A stretch of DNA of 64,000 nt, from assembly GCA_964017125.1 (NCBI GenBank), contig OZ024912.1:82178658-82242657 (forward strand), read 5' to 3'. Positions 1 through 13,600 of the stretch are shown here, piece by piece; positions within the stretch are counted from its first letter, which is position 1, and each line of letters opens with the position of its first letter. The notes beneath the pieces are model-generated. The model had not been told where the DNA came from. It made no database searches and worked only from the letters and a program-made list of their open reading frames with translations. A program made the position numbers and the translations under genes. This stretch comes from Flabesymbios commensalis (taxonomy: Eukaryota > Annelida > Polychaeta > Terebellida > Flabelligeridae).

Positions 1-1009
1 TGTACACAGTGGACTAAGTTTTCAAAATGTCCACAGACTAGAATTGAGTAAGTCTTTTAAATTTTGGGTTGTGCATTTACCAGCTAAAAGAGAAATAATA
101 ATGAGATTTATTTTTATTCACAGATGTCCAAAATAAGACTTATGTCAATTTTACGATAAGTGTTTAGAAAAAGTTCGGTTCAGACGATTGTGATATATGA
201 AGACGAATGAAATGAGACCAAGTCAGTAATTACTCAAACTACAGTTTATTTATTATATTACAATTGGCTTTTTGGGAGTTCTCCAGCATCATAAGGGGGG
301 TGTAATTCTCTGGGTCATTAGGAAGCATTAGTGCTGTGTCTCATGAGTGAGGCTACCCTGCCGCGTATCATGATGCTGCTGAGGCTGCTTGAGAGCACGA
401 TTGGGGGCCAAGATGGCAATCGAATGCCCACTTATGTTGCTGGAGAAGCTCCCTATAGAACTTGACTATGTTAGTATGACATAAGAAGAGAGGATGGATG
501 AGGGAGGAGGTGGGTAGAAAAAAGTATAGAAAAATGACTGCACCCCAACTAGCTTCAGGCTGGCAAACAAAGGACTGATTTGGGAATCCAGATTGAGACT
601 ACAGCAATGGATTCAAGAGCTCTCTGATTGGTCATATAAGAGAGTACTCTTATGCAGCCAATCATAAAACATCTGCTCTATGATTGGGCAGAAAACTTAG
701 TATGTGATTGGATACTTTTGGATCCCTGTTTTGCACAGGAAAGCAGCTAAGAGTACTGTGGAAATTTTTGTCCACAGCTTATAGTGTGAAAAGATAAAAC
801 CAACAGCCAAGCCTACAGCCTAGTTATATACATTCAGTGAACTAGAAAAATCCTGTTGCATTTTGTCTGCACTGACTGCAATGAGAAGCTGAGGGGAATG
901 ACACAGTAAATAAAGCTACAAACAAAACATAAACCCACCTATATGGATATCAATCCAAATAGGTAACAAATACAGGAACAACAAAAGTGAAATACGGCCA
1001 TTGTAATGT
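1..1009. other. TRPM intron sequence with nothing recognised
   Basis: AT-rich intron DNA. No splice-bordered reading frame continuing the TRPM coiled coil was found on the minus strand. A moderately complex stretch around 190-900 could be an old dispersed repeat, but I see no pair of terminal repeats or target duplication to define it. Confidence 0.4.
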
Positions 1010-1089
1010 TTTTACTTCTTTCGGTGCGGGGATTGTCTTTGACATCAGAATCGGACCTCTAAAGACGGTCCCCGCACTGAAAGGGATGA
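1010..1089. repeat. Family A hairpin MITE remnant
   Basis: Only the hairpin core remains: arms GTGCGGGGATTGTCTTT and AAAGACGGTCCCCGCAC surround a short loop. It matches the core of the family A elements described at 5414-5657. Confidence 0.7.
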
Positions 1090-1324
1090 AATGATAATCG
1101 TGTCCAGAGCTGTATAGTCTTTCTGAAGAAGAGAATGTGAACTAAAGAAAATTACTCCGCAAAAATTGGTATATATTGGTATATAAGGGCTAAATCAAAC
1201 CAGCTTTGATTTCATCGTACACTCACGTGTAGCATATAAAATTGATAATAGTTGATTAAATTTGATTAAATTCAAGAAATATGAAACAAGAAATAGAAAA
1301 CAATGTACATACATGTATCTTCTC

Positions 1325-1425
1325 AGCAAGCATGAGTGTTGACCCAATGTTGATTCACTTTTGGGCCATTATCTCTGATGCCAAAATAAATCAATATTGG
1401 GCCAATGTCGTGTTTGCTGGGTTTG
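1325..1425. repeat. Family E repeat (GTGTTTGCTGGG type), degenerate
   Basis: Contains TTGACCCAATGTTG, ATTGGGCCAATGTCG and GTGTTTGCTGG, the recurring words of the palindromic family E seen intact at 61252-61360. The arms are diverged here. Confidence 0.55.
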
Positions 1426-1481
1426 TTTATGATACATATATGATATATGCCTTCAAATGTTCAAATTTTCAATTAACTCAC

Positions 1482-1617
1482 CGCGTTTGTATATACTCTA
1501 CTTTCTTATGTAGATCTTTGCGCTCGCTGAGCCGTTGTTTTTGCATATGTTGCTTACAGCATTCCTTTTCGAAGATTTGAAGAATTGTCTGTTGTTTCTG
1601 AAGTAAATCTTCTTCTG
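1482..1617 (-). CDS. TRPM: TRPM exon 23 (residues 1114-1158), start of C-terminal coiled coil
   Basis: Acceptor tttgtag, donor gtgagt, phase 2 at the end. It contains EEDLLQKQQTILQIFEKECC and HMQKQRLSERKDLHKKVEYI, charged and helical. This aligns in position with the TRPM DEELKRLHEFEEQCVQxHF segment leading into the tetramerising coiled coil. The following exons are outside the window; nothing recognisable as an exon is seen in 1-1480. Confidence 0.88.
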
Positions 1618-4600
1618 CTACAAATATTCACAGGATATGAAATATGTTGAAAATATGGTTAAAAATATGGTGGAAAACGTGGGATGTATAACAAACATGA
1701 AACAAGATGTTTTATTTACATTGCAAGTATAAAAGTATCTACTGTATTTACCGGACTATATCGCGCTACTTTTTTTTTGGAGCTCCTGCGCGATATAGAA
1801 TAGGTGCGCGATATATGCTTCTTGATCACTGATCAATCTGACATGTCTGATCACTTGTCTGTCGCTCAGACGAGAGCACTGAGCTGTGAAAAGTCAGTAG
1901 TTTTGTCATCAGGTTGGCGCCGTTACGACCCATGCCGTGAGTGTAGCCTCGTTGACACGTGAATGAACACGGCTCATTAGGCAAGGTATAGTACAAATTG
2001 TTTAGTTATGTCATGTCACTTATCACTGTTACTCTCTGTCAGAAGGATTAACTGCTCAATAAACTGACACGCTGACATTGTACAATACATCATTATAAAC
2101 ACGTTGGGGATTTTTTAGCATGTTTAGCGGCCGATAGTATGTCATGATGACTGATAATTATCTAGGCCTAAGTGTTAGCGTGTAATATAACTGCACATCC
2201 ATGCATGCCTATGTACATATTCGCATACACCAAACGGGACGATACCACATGCTTGTACTGGCGCGCGATCGACGGGAGTCTAGACGACATTCTGGGGCTT
2301 GCAGTTTTGAAATTTCGCCCACTACACAAAATTTATTCAAAGATGATATGCATTATTTACCGATTAACCACGGCCCGTGGCTGTAAAATGTCACACCTTC
2401 AATGCAGCAATCACCTGATTACCGTCTGGTGGGGGTATGTGTACTGGCTACTAGCTAGTTCTCGCGTGGCCAAATGACGATCCCTGACGTACACAAACGT
2501 GCGTAGGCCTATATTTGTGTTAATTACGTGACTCTATTGAACCGCAACACGTTTATCTAAACATGAAAGAATTATTAATTATTATATATTATGATAATAC
2601 TAAACACGATCTAATAAAGGCCTATCCCGGCCGTCACAGATCAATCTTACTAATACACCATTAGCATTGGCAACTGCCGAGTCACCGCGGTATTTTGAAT
2701 TGCGCGGTAAATAACGAGTGCGCGGTGTGTAAGGCTCAAGCACTAAGGAAGGCCTATTTTGACCTTTTGCGCTGTATAGACCAGTGCGTGCTATCGTCCA
2801 GCAAGTACGGTACCAGCCACAATTGAAAGTTCGTTATAAGTACAGCACAGATTAGGATACAATTTGAATATAATTATGCAGATAAGGTGAAGAATGTTCT
2901 CGGAAAATTTTGCAAAAATAAAATAAATATTGACTCTTACAACACTGATTTTTTTTTCGTATAAACCATGGAGACCAAAGGGTTTTTTTCAATTTGCGAT
3001 TATAATAAATATGTTGGTTAGCTGTTTCTGCTTCATTTTAATACCTATGTTATGAGTCTACAGCCATTATACATATTTTAATTCTTTCAGTGTGGCGATC
3101 GACTTTATACATCAGAATCTGACGTCTGTAGGCGTCAAAAGACTGTCCCCGCATTGAAAGGGTTAACCCATTAAGCGCTGACATATATTTGTATAAACCA
3201 TTGAAACAAGTGTTTTTTTTCAATTTGAAGTCATCATAAATGTCTTAGTTAGCTTTTTCCAATTCATTTGAATACCTATGTTATGGGTCTACGGCCATCA
3301 AAAATATTATTACTTTTACAGAGCAAGGATCGATTTTACATCTGCAGACATCAGATTCTGACGTATAAAGACGGCCCAAGGGTTGAAAGGGTTAATGACG
3401 GCAACATTAGTGTGATAGGTGAAATGAAAAGAAATACATCGGGGTTACAATGGTTAATATGTTAGAGTAATATGACAGACGACTGAAATCAGGGAACTGA
3501 TAATAAAAGTTCACAATAAAAATTAGGTTTTTATATAATACCACAGGCATCAAACAGAAAATAATCTATAAATAATTCCTTTTCACCCTTTCAGGACTGA
3601 ATTTACCATTGTCATCTTCATCCACTACAAGCCGCGAATTGCTGTTGCAATTCTCGACTTGTAGTGGACGAATATGATTTGATGTGGTTTAAAAATTAAA
3701 GAAAATAGTCATGTATTGGTGAACCAGTTTCATGGAAATTTTCGTTCTAAAACCCCTAGTTGTAGGAAAATTACGTCTGTTTTCAGGGATGTAAAATGAT
3801 GCTTTAATGCATCGCGAGGGCTTAAAGGGTTAATTACACTCACCAGAAGGTGAATGCTGACAGCAGCACTTGGCGATGACTAAGCGGACAGAGAGGTAGA
3901 CGTGTTCCAGTATGCTGAAGGGCGGCGCCAGCACCGGCTTAGTGTCATACTCCACAACCAGAAAATACATGGCATATTTCCAAATCTGGATTGAGTTTGC
4001 CTGGATCTCCACAAACACGTGACTGTAATGAATTAGAGAAAGACATAATGGATGATAAAATATCTCATTGTTGTATGAATACCAACTAGAAATTATGACC
4101 AGAAAACAAATAGGAAAGCGGCCCTCTGTCACCATCAGTCGGTCATTTTAGATTTTATATAATGCAACTACATGTACAGCTCTACGAAAGCATGACTGAA
4201 ACTAATTGAAAAAAAATATCCCTATAGGTCATGAACAATCATATGAGATGTCAACAATTCCGATATCAAAGACAGGGGAAATCACCTGCGGGTATAAAAA
4301 GATTTCAGTGCTTTAACCCTTGTCCTGCTGAATTGTATTAATTGTATTTTTCGTCATTTGAAGCTGGAATTGCTAACAAAATTTCCAGCTTAAAATGAAG
4401 AAAAATATAGATATTTTTCAAAAATATACATCTTCCAAATTGAGTTATTTTACTAACTGAGCAAACTGTATTGTCCATTTCAGTGACATATTATTTGGCT
4501 TAAATATGCTTAAAGCCGTATATATCCGGGTCTAGCAGGACAAGGGTTACCACTTGTGTTGCTACGCCAAATACATACGGTTCCAAGGATGATTCAAAGA

Positions 4601-7600
4601 AAATATCACTGAAATTCATCAATGTTAGTGATAGATGATCCGTTGAGAAAATTGACCCTTACAACACTGAAATATTTTATATAAACCAAGAGACCAAAGA
4701 GTTATTTTTCATTTGAAGTCATCCTATTTGTCTTTGTTAGCTCTTTGCGCTTCATTTGAATACATATGTTATGGGTCATTATAATTTGTTTAATTTCTTC
4801 AGTCCGGGAGTATATTCAGATGTAGTACGTCAGCAACTATAAGACACAATGTGGTTCATATATTATACTCACTTGAAAATAGCGATGAGTATATTTAGCA
4901 GTAGTACATTTCCCACGAGCAGGTAGGCGGCTGTGAGGGCGGGGACCAGCCAGCTGAACTGTGGGCACATTGAGCCGTCACTCCTAAATGTGCTGTTGAC
5001 AGCCAGACAGTCATCTGTCCTCCCTGCGCAAATACAATGTGTACATGTACCCCACATATAGACATTTATTGACGATAGGAAATCTATGTGTTATTAAAAT
5101 GAAGAGTATCAGTGAATATTTTTGTGTCTTTATTATGTGAATATGTAAGAAAAATAGAATCATGGTAATAATGGTAATTATGCTGAATTGTTTGTGCCTA
5201 TTTCTCATCATGTAAAGCTGGAATTGCTAACACAATGTCCAGCTTCTAATGAATGAAAAATATCTGTATTCATGAAAAATCTTCTAATCTTCTAATTTTA
5301 AATATTTGAATAACAGAACAACTATCATACACTATTTTATCAATATTACTGAGATTTCATTTGGAATGAGACATGCTTGACACAGCATATACACGGCCCT
5401 AGCACCAGAAGGGTTAACCCTTAAAGCGCTAAATTTTTTGTGTAAACCATGGAGACCAAAGGATTTTCTCAATTTGAAATCATTATAAAATCTTATTTAG
5501 CTCTTACTGATTCATTTGAATACCTATGCTATGGGTCTACAGCCATTAGAAATACATTTTACTCTTACAGTGCGGGGATCGACTTTAGACGTCGGAATCT
5601 GACGTCTACAGACATCAGAATATGACATCTAAAGTCGATCCCTGCACTCTAAGGGTTAGAGTACTGAAATATTTGTATATGAACCAAGAGATCAAAGGGT
5701 TATTTTCAATTTGAAAATCATCATAATAGTTTTTAAGAGCTCTTTCCGCTTCATTTGAATACCTATATTATGGGTCTACAGCCATCATAAATATTTTTTG
5801 CTCTCGGGTGTGGAGATTGACTTTAGACTTCAGAATCTGATGTCTACAGACTTCAGATTCAGACATCTAAAGCCGGTCCCCGCACTGTAAGGGTTGAAAT
5901 TGCCGTCCTAGAATTACCTTCCAGCTCCTCAAGGTAAAGTTCGCCGTAGATCTGCCAGTACGGATAGTAAAATATATCCTTGAATATTGCCTGATAGAAA
6001 CTCCTGATTGGATACATCATGGCCTGACTGGAGATCCCGTAGGCGAGTAGAAACACGACAAGTATCATCAGGTACAGAAGCAACTCTTGCATCTGTGAAA
6101 TAAATAAATAGAATATAAATATATTTATAATATAATTAATTTGAATGTTTTTGATAATTTCACACTAATGATTGCAAATTTATACTTTGCACAAAATGTA
6201 CAGGTCCTGTTCAACCAATACACTACGTTGGCTTGATGCTGTATATGGTGGACCAATATTAATCTTTGAGCTGCTGCATTTTTTTATATTATTATCTCTA
6301 TTTTTCATTCATTTGAAGCTGGAATTGCTAACGCAAATTCCAGCTTCAAATGACGAAAAAGTATATTGACAAATAGGCATCTCCAAACTTTCTGAGCACT
6401 TACCACAACTACTTTGAGTCACATTTGATTTTTTTTTCAATTTTATTGTATTACCGCAAATTTTAAGTGAAATGATAAAATTCATGCTTGCTTATGTATG
6501 TAAAAAAATAGGTCTGGACTGATAAGTTGGTCTGCATGGAATTTCTCACATAAACATAAAAAATATAATTAGTCTAGATCTTTACATAAACCAAAAATGT
6601 TTTAACTTGCTTGAGCACGAGAATGTCAGTGGAAAAATTTTCAGACTCAGTTTAAACCCATAAATATATATTCCCAACCAGAAGGGATTTTCAAACAGTC
6701 AAAGCTGAATATCACATTTTTCAACTACTTTAAATACTTGAAATTTTTTTTTTAAAATTCAAGCACACATAAATTTGTCTATTGATGTAGTACTGGTTAT
6801 TTTTCTTCAATGTTGGCCCAAAATTAAACCAACACTGGGCTAATGTCTGGCATTTTCTGGTTGTCTATACTAACCATGGTTGTGATCATGACGAGCTTTG
6901 GGCCGAGGTAGCTACTAGCGGTGTAGAAGCTGAGGACTCTGATGAACAGGCAAACACAGTTAATACAGTAGATGGTCTTAGCCGCGATGAACGTGTCTGT
7001 CGAGAACCTGAGAGAGAATCCAACCAGGCCGCAGATCAGAATGATGGCGTCAAGCTTATTAAACGGGGAGAACTCCCACCAATCAAGAAGCCGCAGGTGG
7101 AGACTGTTTGCCTTAGAAGAAAACAACATCTGAAAAAAAAAATTGAAATGTTACATTATGTGCAAGGATGAGGCGAAAGAGATGTTGTATTGACTACAGA
7201 TGTCAGATTCTGACGTCTAAAGTCGATCCCCGTGCTGTAAGGTTTAATGAGGGTCTACTGGTTTACTGAACTATTGTGGAGCAATTTTATTTTTTAAAGT
7301 TTTTATTTTACTTTTGCAGTAGTCAAGTAAATGTTTTGTCTGTTGACCTATTATACTGACTTAATTTATTTTTCTAGGTTTTTATTGTACTTCTACAGTA
7401 GGCAAGTAAATATTTCAGAGTACTTTGTCTGTTGACCTTTGAGACTGACCTCTCTGACCTCCTCTATGAGCATGGTACCAAGCCAGCCAATGACGACCCA
7501 CTCCCGCACGGTGATGTCAGGACGGAAGTCAAACAGGATCACATACGAGTACAGGCACAGGAAGATCAGGTACATGATCTGGATTGAAAAAAAAAATGCA

Positions 7601-10600
7601 AAAAAATATGACATACAAATAAAATCAGAGCAAAGTCAGTTACATTATATGGGAAGAATTTAGTGCAGTATAAGATGTACGAGCATAGGGTTTAGGGAAA
7701 ATCAGTAAAATCATCTGAAAAACAATTATGTAAAATATGACATTCAAGCTAGAGGAACATGAAGATGACATGATCTAGAGAATGAAATAATGTAAAAACA
7801 AGGCATTTGAAAAATAATGTAACACAAAATAAGTAGGCTCATACAACATAAGAGCATAAACTATTGAATAGAAAATAACACCAGATACGTAGGCCTATGG
7901 ACAATGCAGAACTTAAAATGATGAAAAAATTACTTTTATGGGAAATAAACGTCTCCTAAATTCTTTTAGAGCATCAAAAACAAACTGACCATCAATTTCA
8001 GTGGCTGGGTATTTTGTTTGAAACATGTGTGAAACCATATATATAAACAGTTCTAGCACCACAACCATATGTCCCATGAATTTAGTGTTAATAATAATGA
8101 CGACATGACTAATCAGATACTGGTAACCAGCGTTCGAAATAAGGCCCTTCCGGTTGTCCGAGACAACCAAAATTTGTGGCGGACAATCAATAGTTACCAT
8201 GAGGTTGTCCGCTCGGACAATCAACTTTTCTGAAGGATTTTTTCACATTACATTATTATTTAAAGCCATTTAATGATTTATAAGTCAAGTAACTGTCAGG
8301 GTTGGCAATTTTGATTACAGTGGTGAACTTCCACTTGTTGGGTAGCTTATGTTTTCAGAAAGTTGTGAGAACAGGCTGGGTCGTAGCTATATATTACTTG
8401 TGGACAATCTGAAATTTCAGCAGACAACTTGAAAATTTGACCCTATTGTCCGATGGACAACCTTATTTTTAACCCTTGTTTCGAACGCTGGTAACATACC
8501 ACATGTCCCATGAATTTAGTAGCAGGGGCTGTGAAGAACGTCAACACTTTCTGCCAAGGTCCGAGTGTAATTTGTGAATCTCCCATCTGCTGGAAACGAA
8601 TGCGCGTAAAAATCAGCACCGGGAAAAACAGAGACGCCAACATCTGAAACAAAAATTATACAGACATATAGATAAGACCTGCTGGATATTTAACCCTTGT
8701 GCTGCAGAATTGTTCGATAGAATCTTTCATTCACTTGAAGCTGAAATTGCTAACACAATTTCCAATTTTAAATGATGTAAAATAATTATATTGTGACAAA
8801 ATATACATCATCAATATAGAATTATTGGATTAGCTGAGCATCTACCAAAAAACATTTCATCAAATTTAGTGATAGCTCTATTGATCGGTACGCGTCGCCG
8901 ATACAGGCACTCGCCTTCTGCTCGGCCTGTATCTTGTGACGCGTACCGATCTGAGCCTTTATCGACCATAAAGCAGTGCCATATGCATTTTATCGTACGA
9001 CCACCCAAATGTTTAACTGATAATTAAAATATTTAGACTACAATGCGTCAGTAAACGTAAATAATTCGCAACCGCAGAACGAATTGTTGACAAGTTTTGG
9101 TCGATACAGGAAGTTATCAGTAAAAGTCTCGTGGTCGATAACATCTGTGGGAGTACGATAATAACCCTTGAAGTAGTAATCCTGTCTGTAGTAGTCCCTG
9201 GGATAGGACCATAATAACCCTTGAAGTAGTAATCTTGTCTGTAGTAGTCCCTGGGATAGGACCATAATAACCCTTGAAGTAGTAATCTTGTCTGTAGTAG
9301 TCCCTGGGATAGGGCCATAATAACCCTTGAAGTAGTAATCTTGTCTGTAGTAGTCCCTGGGATAGGGCCATAATAACCCTTGAAGTAGTAATCTTGTCTG
9401 TAGTAGTCCCTGGGATAGGACCATAATAACCCTTGAAGTAGTAATCTTGTCTGTAGTAGTCCCTGGGATAGGACCATGATAACCCTTGAAGTAGTAATCC
9501 TGTCTGTAGTAGTCCCTGGGATACGGCCATTTATCGTAGTAATCCTGTCTGTAGTAGTCCCTGGGATAGGGCCATAATAACCCTTGAAGTAGTAATCTTG
9601 TCTGTAGTAGTCCCTGGGATAGGACCATGATAACCCTTGAAGTAGTAATCGTGTCTGTAGTAGTCCCTGGGATACGGCCATTTATCGTAGTAATCCTGTC
9701 TGTAGTAGTCCCTGGGATAGGGCCATAATAACCCTTGAAGTAGTAATCTTGTCTGTAGTAGTCCCTGGGATAGGGCCATAATAACCCTTGAAGTAGTAAT
9801 CTTGTCTGTAGTAGTCCCTGGGATAGGGCCATAATAACCCTTGAAGTAGTAATCTTGTCTGTAGTAGTCCCTGGGATAGGGCCATAATAACCCTTGAAGT
9901 AGTAATCTTGTCTGTAGTAGTCCCTGGGATAGGACCATAATAACCCTTGAAGTAGTAATCTTGTCTGTAGTAGTCCCTGGGATAGGACCATGATAACCCT
10001 TGAAGTAGTAATCCTGTCTGTAGTAGTCCCTGGGATAGGGCCATAATAACCCTTGAAGTAGTAATCCTGTCTGTAGTAGTCCCTGGGATAGGACCATAAT
10101 AACCCTTGAAGTAGTAATCCTGTCTGTAGTAGTCCCTGGGATAGGACCATGATAACCCTTGAAGTAGTAATCGTGTCTGTAGTAGTCCCTGGGATAGGGC
10201 CATAATAACCCTTGAAGTAGTAATCTTGTCTGTAGTAGTCCCTGGGATAGGGCCATAATAACCCTTGAAGTAGTAATCTTGTCTGTAGTAGTCCCTGGGA
10301 TAGGGCCATAATAACCCTTGAAGTAGTAATCTTGTCTGTAGTAGTCCCTGGGATAGGGCCATAATAACCCTTGAAGTAGTAATCTTGTCTGTAGTAGTCC
10401 CTGGGATAGGGCCATAATAACCCTTGAAGTAGTAATCTTGTCTGTAGTAGTCCCTGGGATAGGGCCATAATAACCCTTGAAGTAGTAATCTTGTCTGTAG
10501 TAGTCCCTGGGATAGGGCCATAATAACCCTTGAAGTAGTAATCTTGTCTGTAGTAGTCCCTGGGATAGGGCCATAATAACCCTTGAAGTAGTAATCTTGT

Positions 10601-13600
10601 CTGTAGTAGTCCCTGGGATAGGGCCATAATAACCCTTGAAGTAGTAATCTTGTCTGTAGTAGTCCCTGGGATAGGGCCATAATAACCCTTGAAGTAGTAA
10701 TCTTGTCTGTAGTAGTCCCTGGGATAGGGCCATTTATCGTAGTAATCTTGTCTGTAGTAGTCCCTGGGATAGGGCCATAATAACCCTTGAAGTAGTAATC
10801 TTGTCTGTAGTAGTCCCTGGGATAGGGCCATAATAACCCTTGAAGTAGTAATCTTGTCTGTAGTAGTCCCTGGGATAGGGCCATTTATCGTAGTAATCCT
10901 GTCTGTAGTAGTCCCTGGGATAGGACCATAATAACCCTTGAAGTAGTAATCTTGTCTGTAGTAGTCCCTGGGATAGGGCCATAATAACCCTTGAAGTAGT
11001 AATCTTGTCTGTAGTAGTCCCTGGGATAGGGCCATAATAACCCTTGAAGTAGTAATCTTGTCTGTAGTAGTCCCTGGGATAGGGCCATAATAACCCTTGA
11101 AGTAGTAATCTTGTCTGTAGTAGTCCCTGGGATAGGGCCATAATAACCCTTGAAGTAGTAATCGTGTCTGTAGTAGTCCCTGGGATAGGGCCATAATAAC
11201 CCTTGAAGTAGTAATCTTGTCTGTAGTAGTCCCTGGGATAGGGCCATAATAACCCTTGAAGTAGTAATCTTGTCTGTAGTAGTCCCTGGGATAGGGCCAT
11301 AATAATGAAATTTATATTTATTATAAATGAGTATTTATTAGAAATACTTACCTCGTGAATAAATAATATGGGTAACTCAACAATTGTTATCCCAGACACG
11401 ACAATGCATTAAACTAAAATTAATGCCGATCAAACCTGAGTGTATCAAGGTCGGTGACGTCACGTCCTGATGTCCCCCTGCGATAGCACCTGAAAACCCG
11501 AACTCGATCTTCTTAACTTAGTCTAAAAAGAAAACACAAGCGGGGCTGGAAGGGAGGGACTCGCATATTCACGAGGTAAGTATTTCTAATAAATACTCAT
11601 TTATAATAAATATAAATTTCATATTTATATCGAAATACATTACCTCGTGAATAAATAATATGGGTAGATTACCCACTGTCCTGGAGGAGGGCAGTGTTTT
11701 CATTACCCAAAACCGTCCACAATTTTTAATCTAATGGAAATCGTCAACCACCCCTGGGGGGAGGGATTTAACAGAGTTAAAACAGAGTCCCTAGGACTCT
11801 CAGGGCACGATTTCCAAGGGTGGGCGGGGGGAAATAACCCAGTTACTTAAAAATTGAAAAAGACGATCCTTGATACACATTCAAATAAGTTTGAAATCGC
11901 TCTAATTTCTTTATGCTCCACCTGCCAAACAGAAAGAACACGATAAACACAACATGTAGATCAGCATATTATATAATATAATCATGTATAAACTCACCTA
12001 CATCTCTCCACTGGCGTAGGCTCTGGACTGAACAACACCAAAGAGAATTCCAGATTTTGCATATATAAAGAACAAAATCCTATTATACAATCTATACATA
12101 TGTACAAAGTTATAATCAATCAAAGAATAGTTAGGGCTTAGTGAGCTGCTGAGCCGCCACTAGAGGTCCTAACTTAAAAAGTCCATCGGCACAGTGTGAG
12201 GGATCCTTCAAGTAAAATGATATAAAGGTTGAATCTGATTTCCACTGTGCCGATTCGAGAATGTTTTTCATAGCTACGTTCCTTAAAGCAGCCAGAGAGG
12301 CACTCATAGCTCTGACATCATGAGCCTTGACGTTAGAGGGCGGAATATTAACGCCCACAACTGAATAAGCCTCTCTGACTGCTTTAACCAACCAGTTAGA
12401 AATGGTAGTCATGTTAATGGTTGCATTATATCCCTGCTTGTAAGATATAAACAACTGGTCCGAGTTAGGTGGGACCAGCTGGTTAGTTCTCCTTAAATAT
12501 GTATTTAAAATTCTGACCGCACAGAGGCGCCGATCGTCATCATCTGGTGCAAGAATTGTAGTTAAAGCCGGTATACGAATAGGCTTGAAAGGTTCAGTTG
12601 ATCTATGGAGCTGAGTCTTAGAAATAAATCCCAATTTAGTCCTAAACTGGATCCACTCACCCTGTGGGTGGTGGGTGACAGAAGATCTAGATAGAGCATG
12701 GAGCTCGCTCCTCCTAAGCCCTGTAGCCAAAGCGGTGAGAAAGATTGTCTTCAGAGCTAGAAATTTTAAATGTACTTGGCTACAAGGCTCAAAAGGAGCT
12801 GATCTTAAAGTTTCCAAGACCAGCCCCAAATCCCAAGCTGGAACCACCTTCCTAAAAGAAGGTTCCCTATGATACATTCCCTTTATTAGTTGGTTAAGGT
12901 GGGGGTTATGACCAATGTCTAAGCCTGAACAAGACTTAACGACCTGACCTATGGCAGATCGGTAAACCTCCACCGACTTAGGTACTAAATTTCTCTCCTT
13001 AAACAGATATACCAAAAAATCTGCCACTTGAGGAATAGTAGGAGTTAAATAAGAAACATTATTTGCTTTACACCAGGAAACGAAGAGCTTCCATCTGGAC
13101 TCGTATTGTTTGATGGTAGACTCCTTAAGGGAATCCGCCATCAAAGAACACGCATCCAGAGAGAAGCCCTCCTTCACGTTAGCTTGTGATATAACGGCCA
13201 GACGTGAAGCCTCAGAAACCATAGGTTCTGGTGGAAAACATCTGACCCTGGCAGTTTTAGCAGTTTCTGATGGTAAGGGAGCTCCCAGGGCTGCGCATAC
13301 AGCAGGTTCAGGATTTCCGCAAACCAAGCCTGCTTCGGCCACCCGGGGTTCTATTAGAAGGATACGGCAATTGTGTCTTTGTATCTTCGCTAAGACAAGA
13401 GTTAGTAGTTTTGTGGGAGGGAAGGCATAAGCATCCAAATCCTCCCACGATATGTTTAGAGCATCTACCTCCCATGCCAGATGGTGCTGGAAGGGGGATA
13501 CAAACACATCTAGCTTGTTGTTGAGATGGGTTGCGAACAGGTCCACCAGGGGACGATGGTATCTGTCCCAAACCATCTGTGCTATCTCTGGGTGAAGAGA

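Noticed and set aside
189-485. Possible LTR on the minus strand (TGTCATAC start, AATAAA inside)
   Set aside because: No target duplication, no partner LTR and no primer-binding site could be seen; left as unexplained intron sequence.
9155-11304. CRISPR-like array
   Set aside because: Units are contiguous with no unique spacers, and the sequence is animal nuclear DNA.
9038-11399. Long minus-strand open frames of up to ~718 codons over the 53-bp array
   Set aside because: They follow from a stop-free 53-bp unit read in three frames, lie in a TRPM intron, and have no non-repetitive domain; treated as a minisatellite, not genes.
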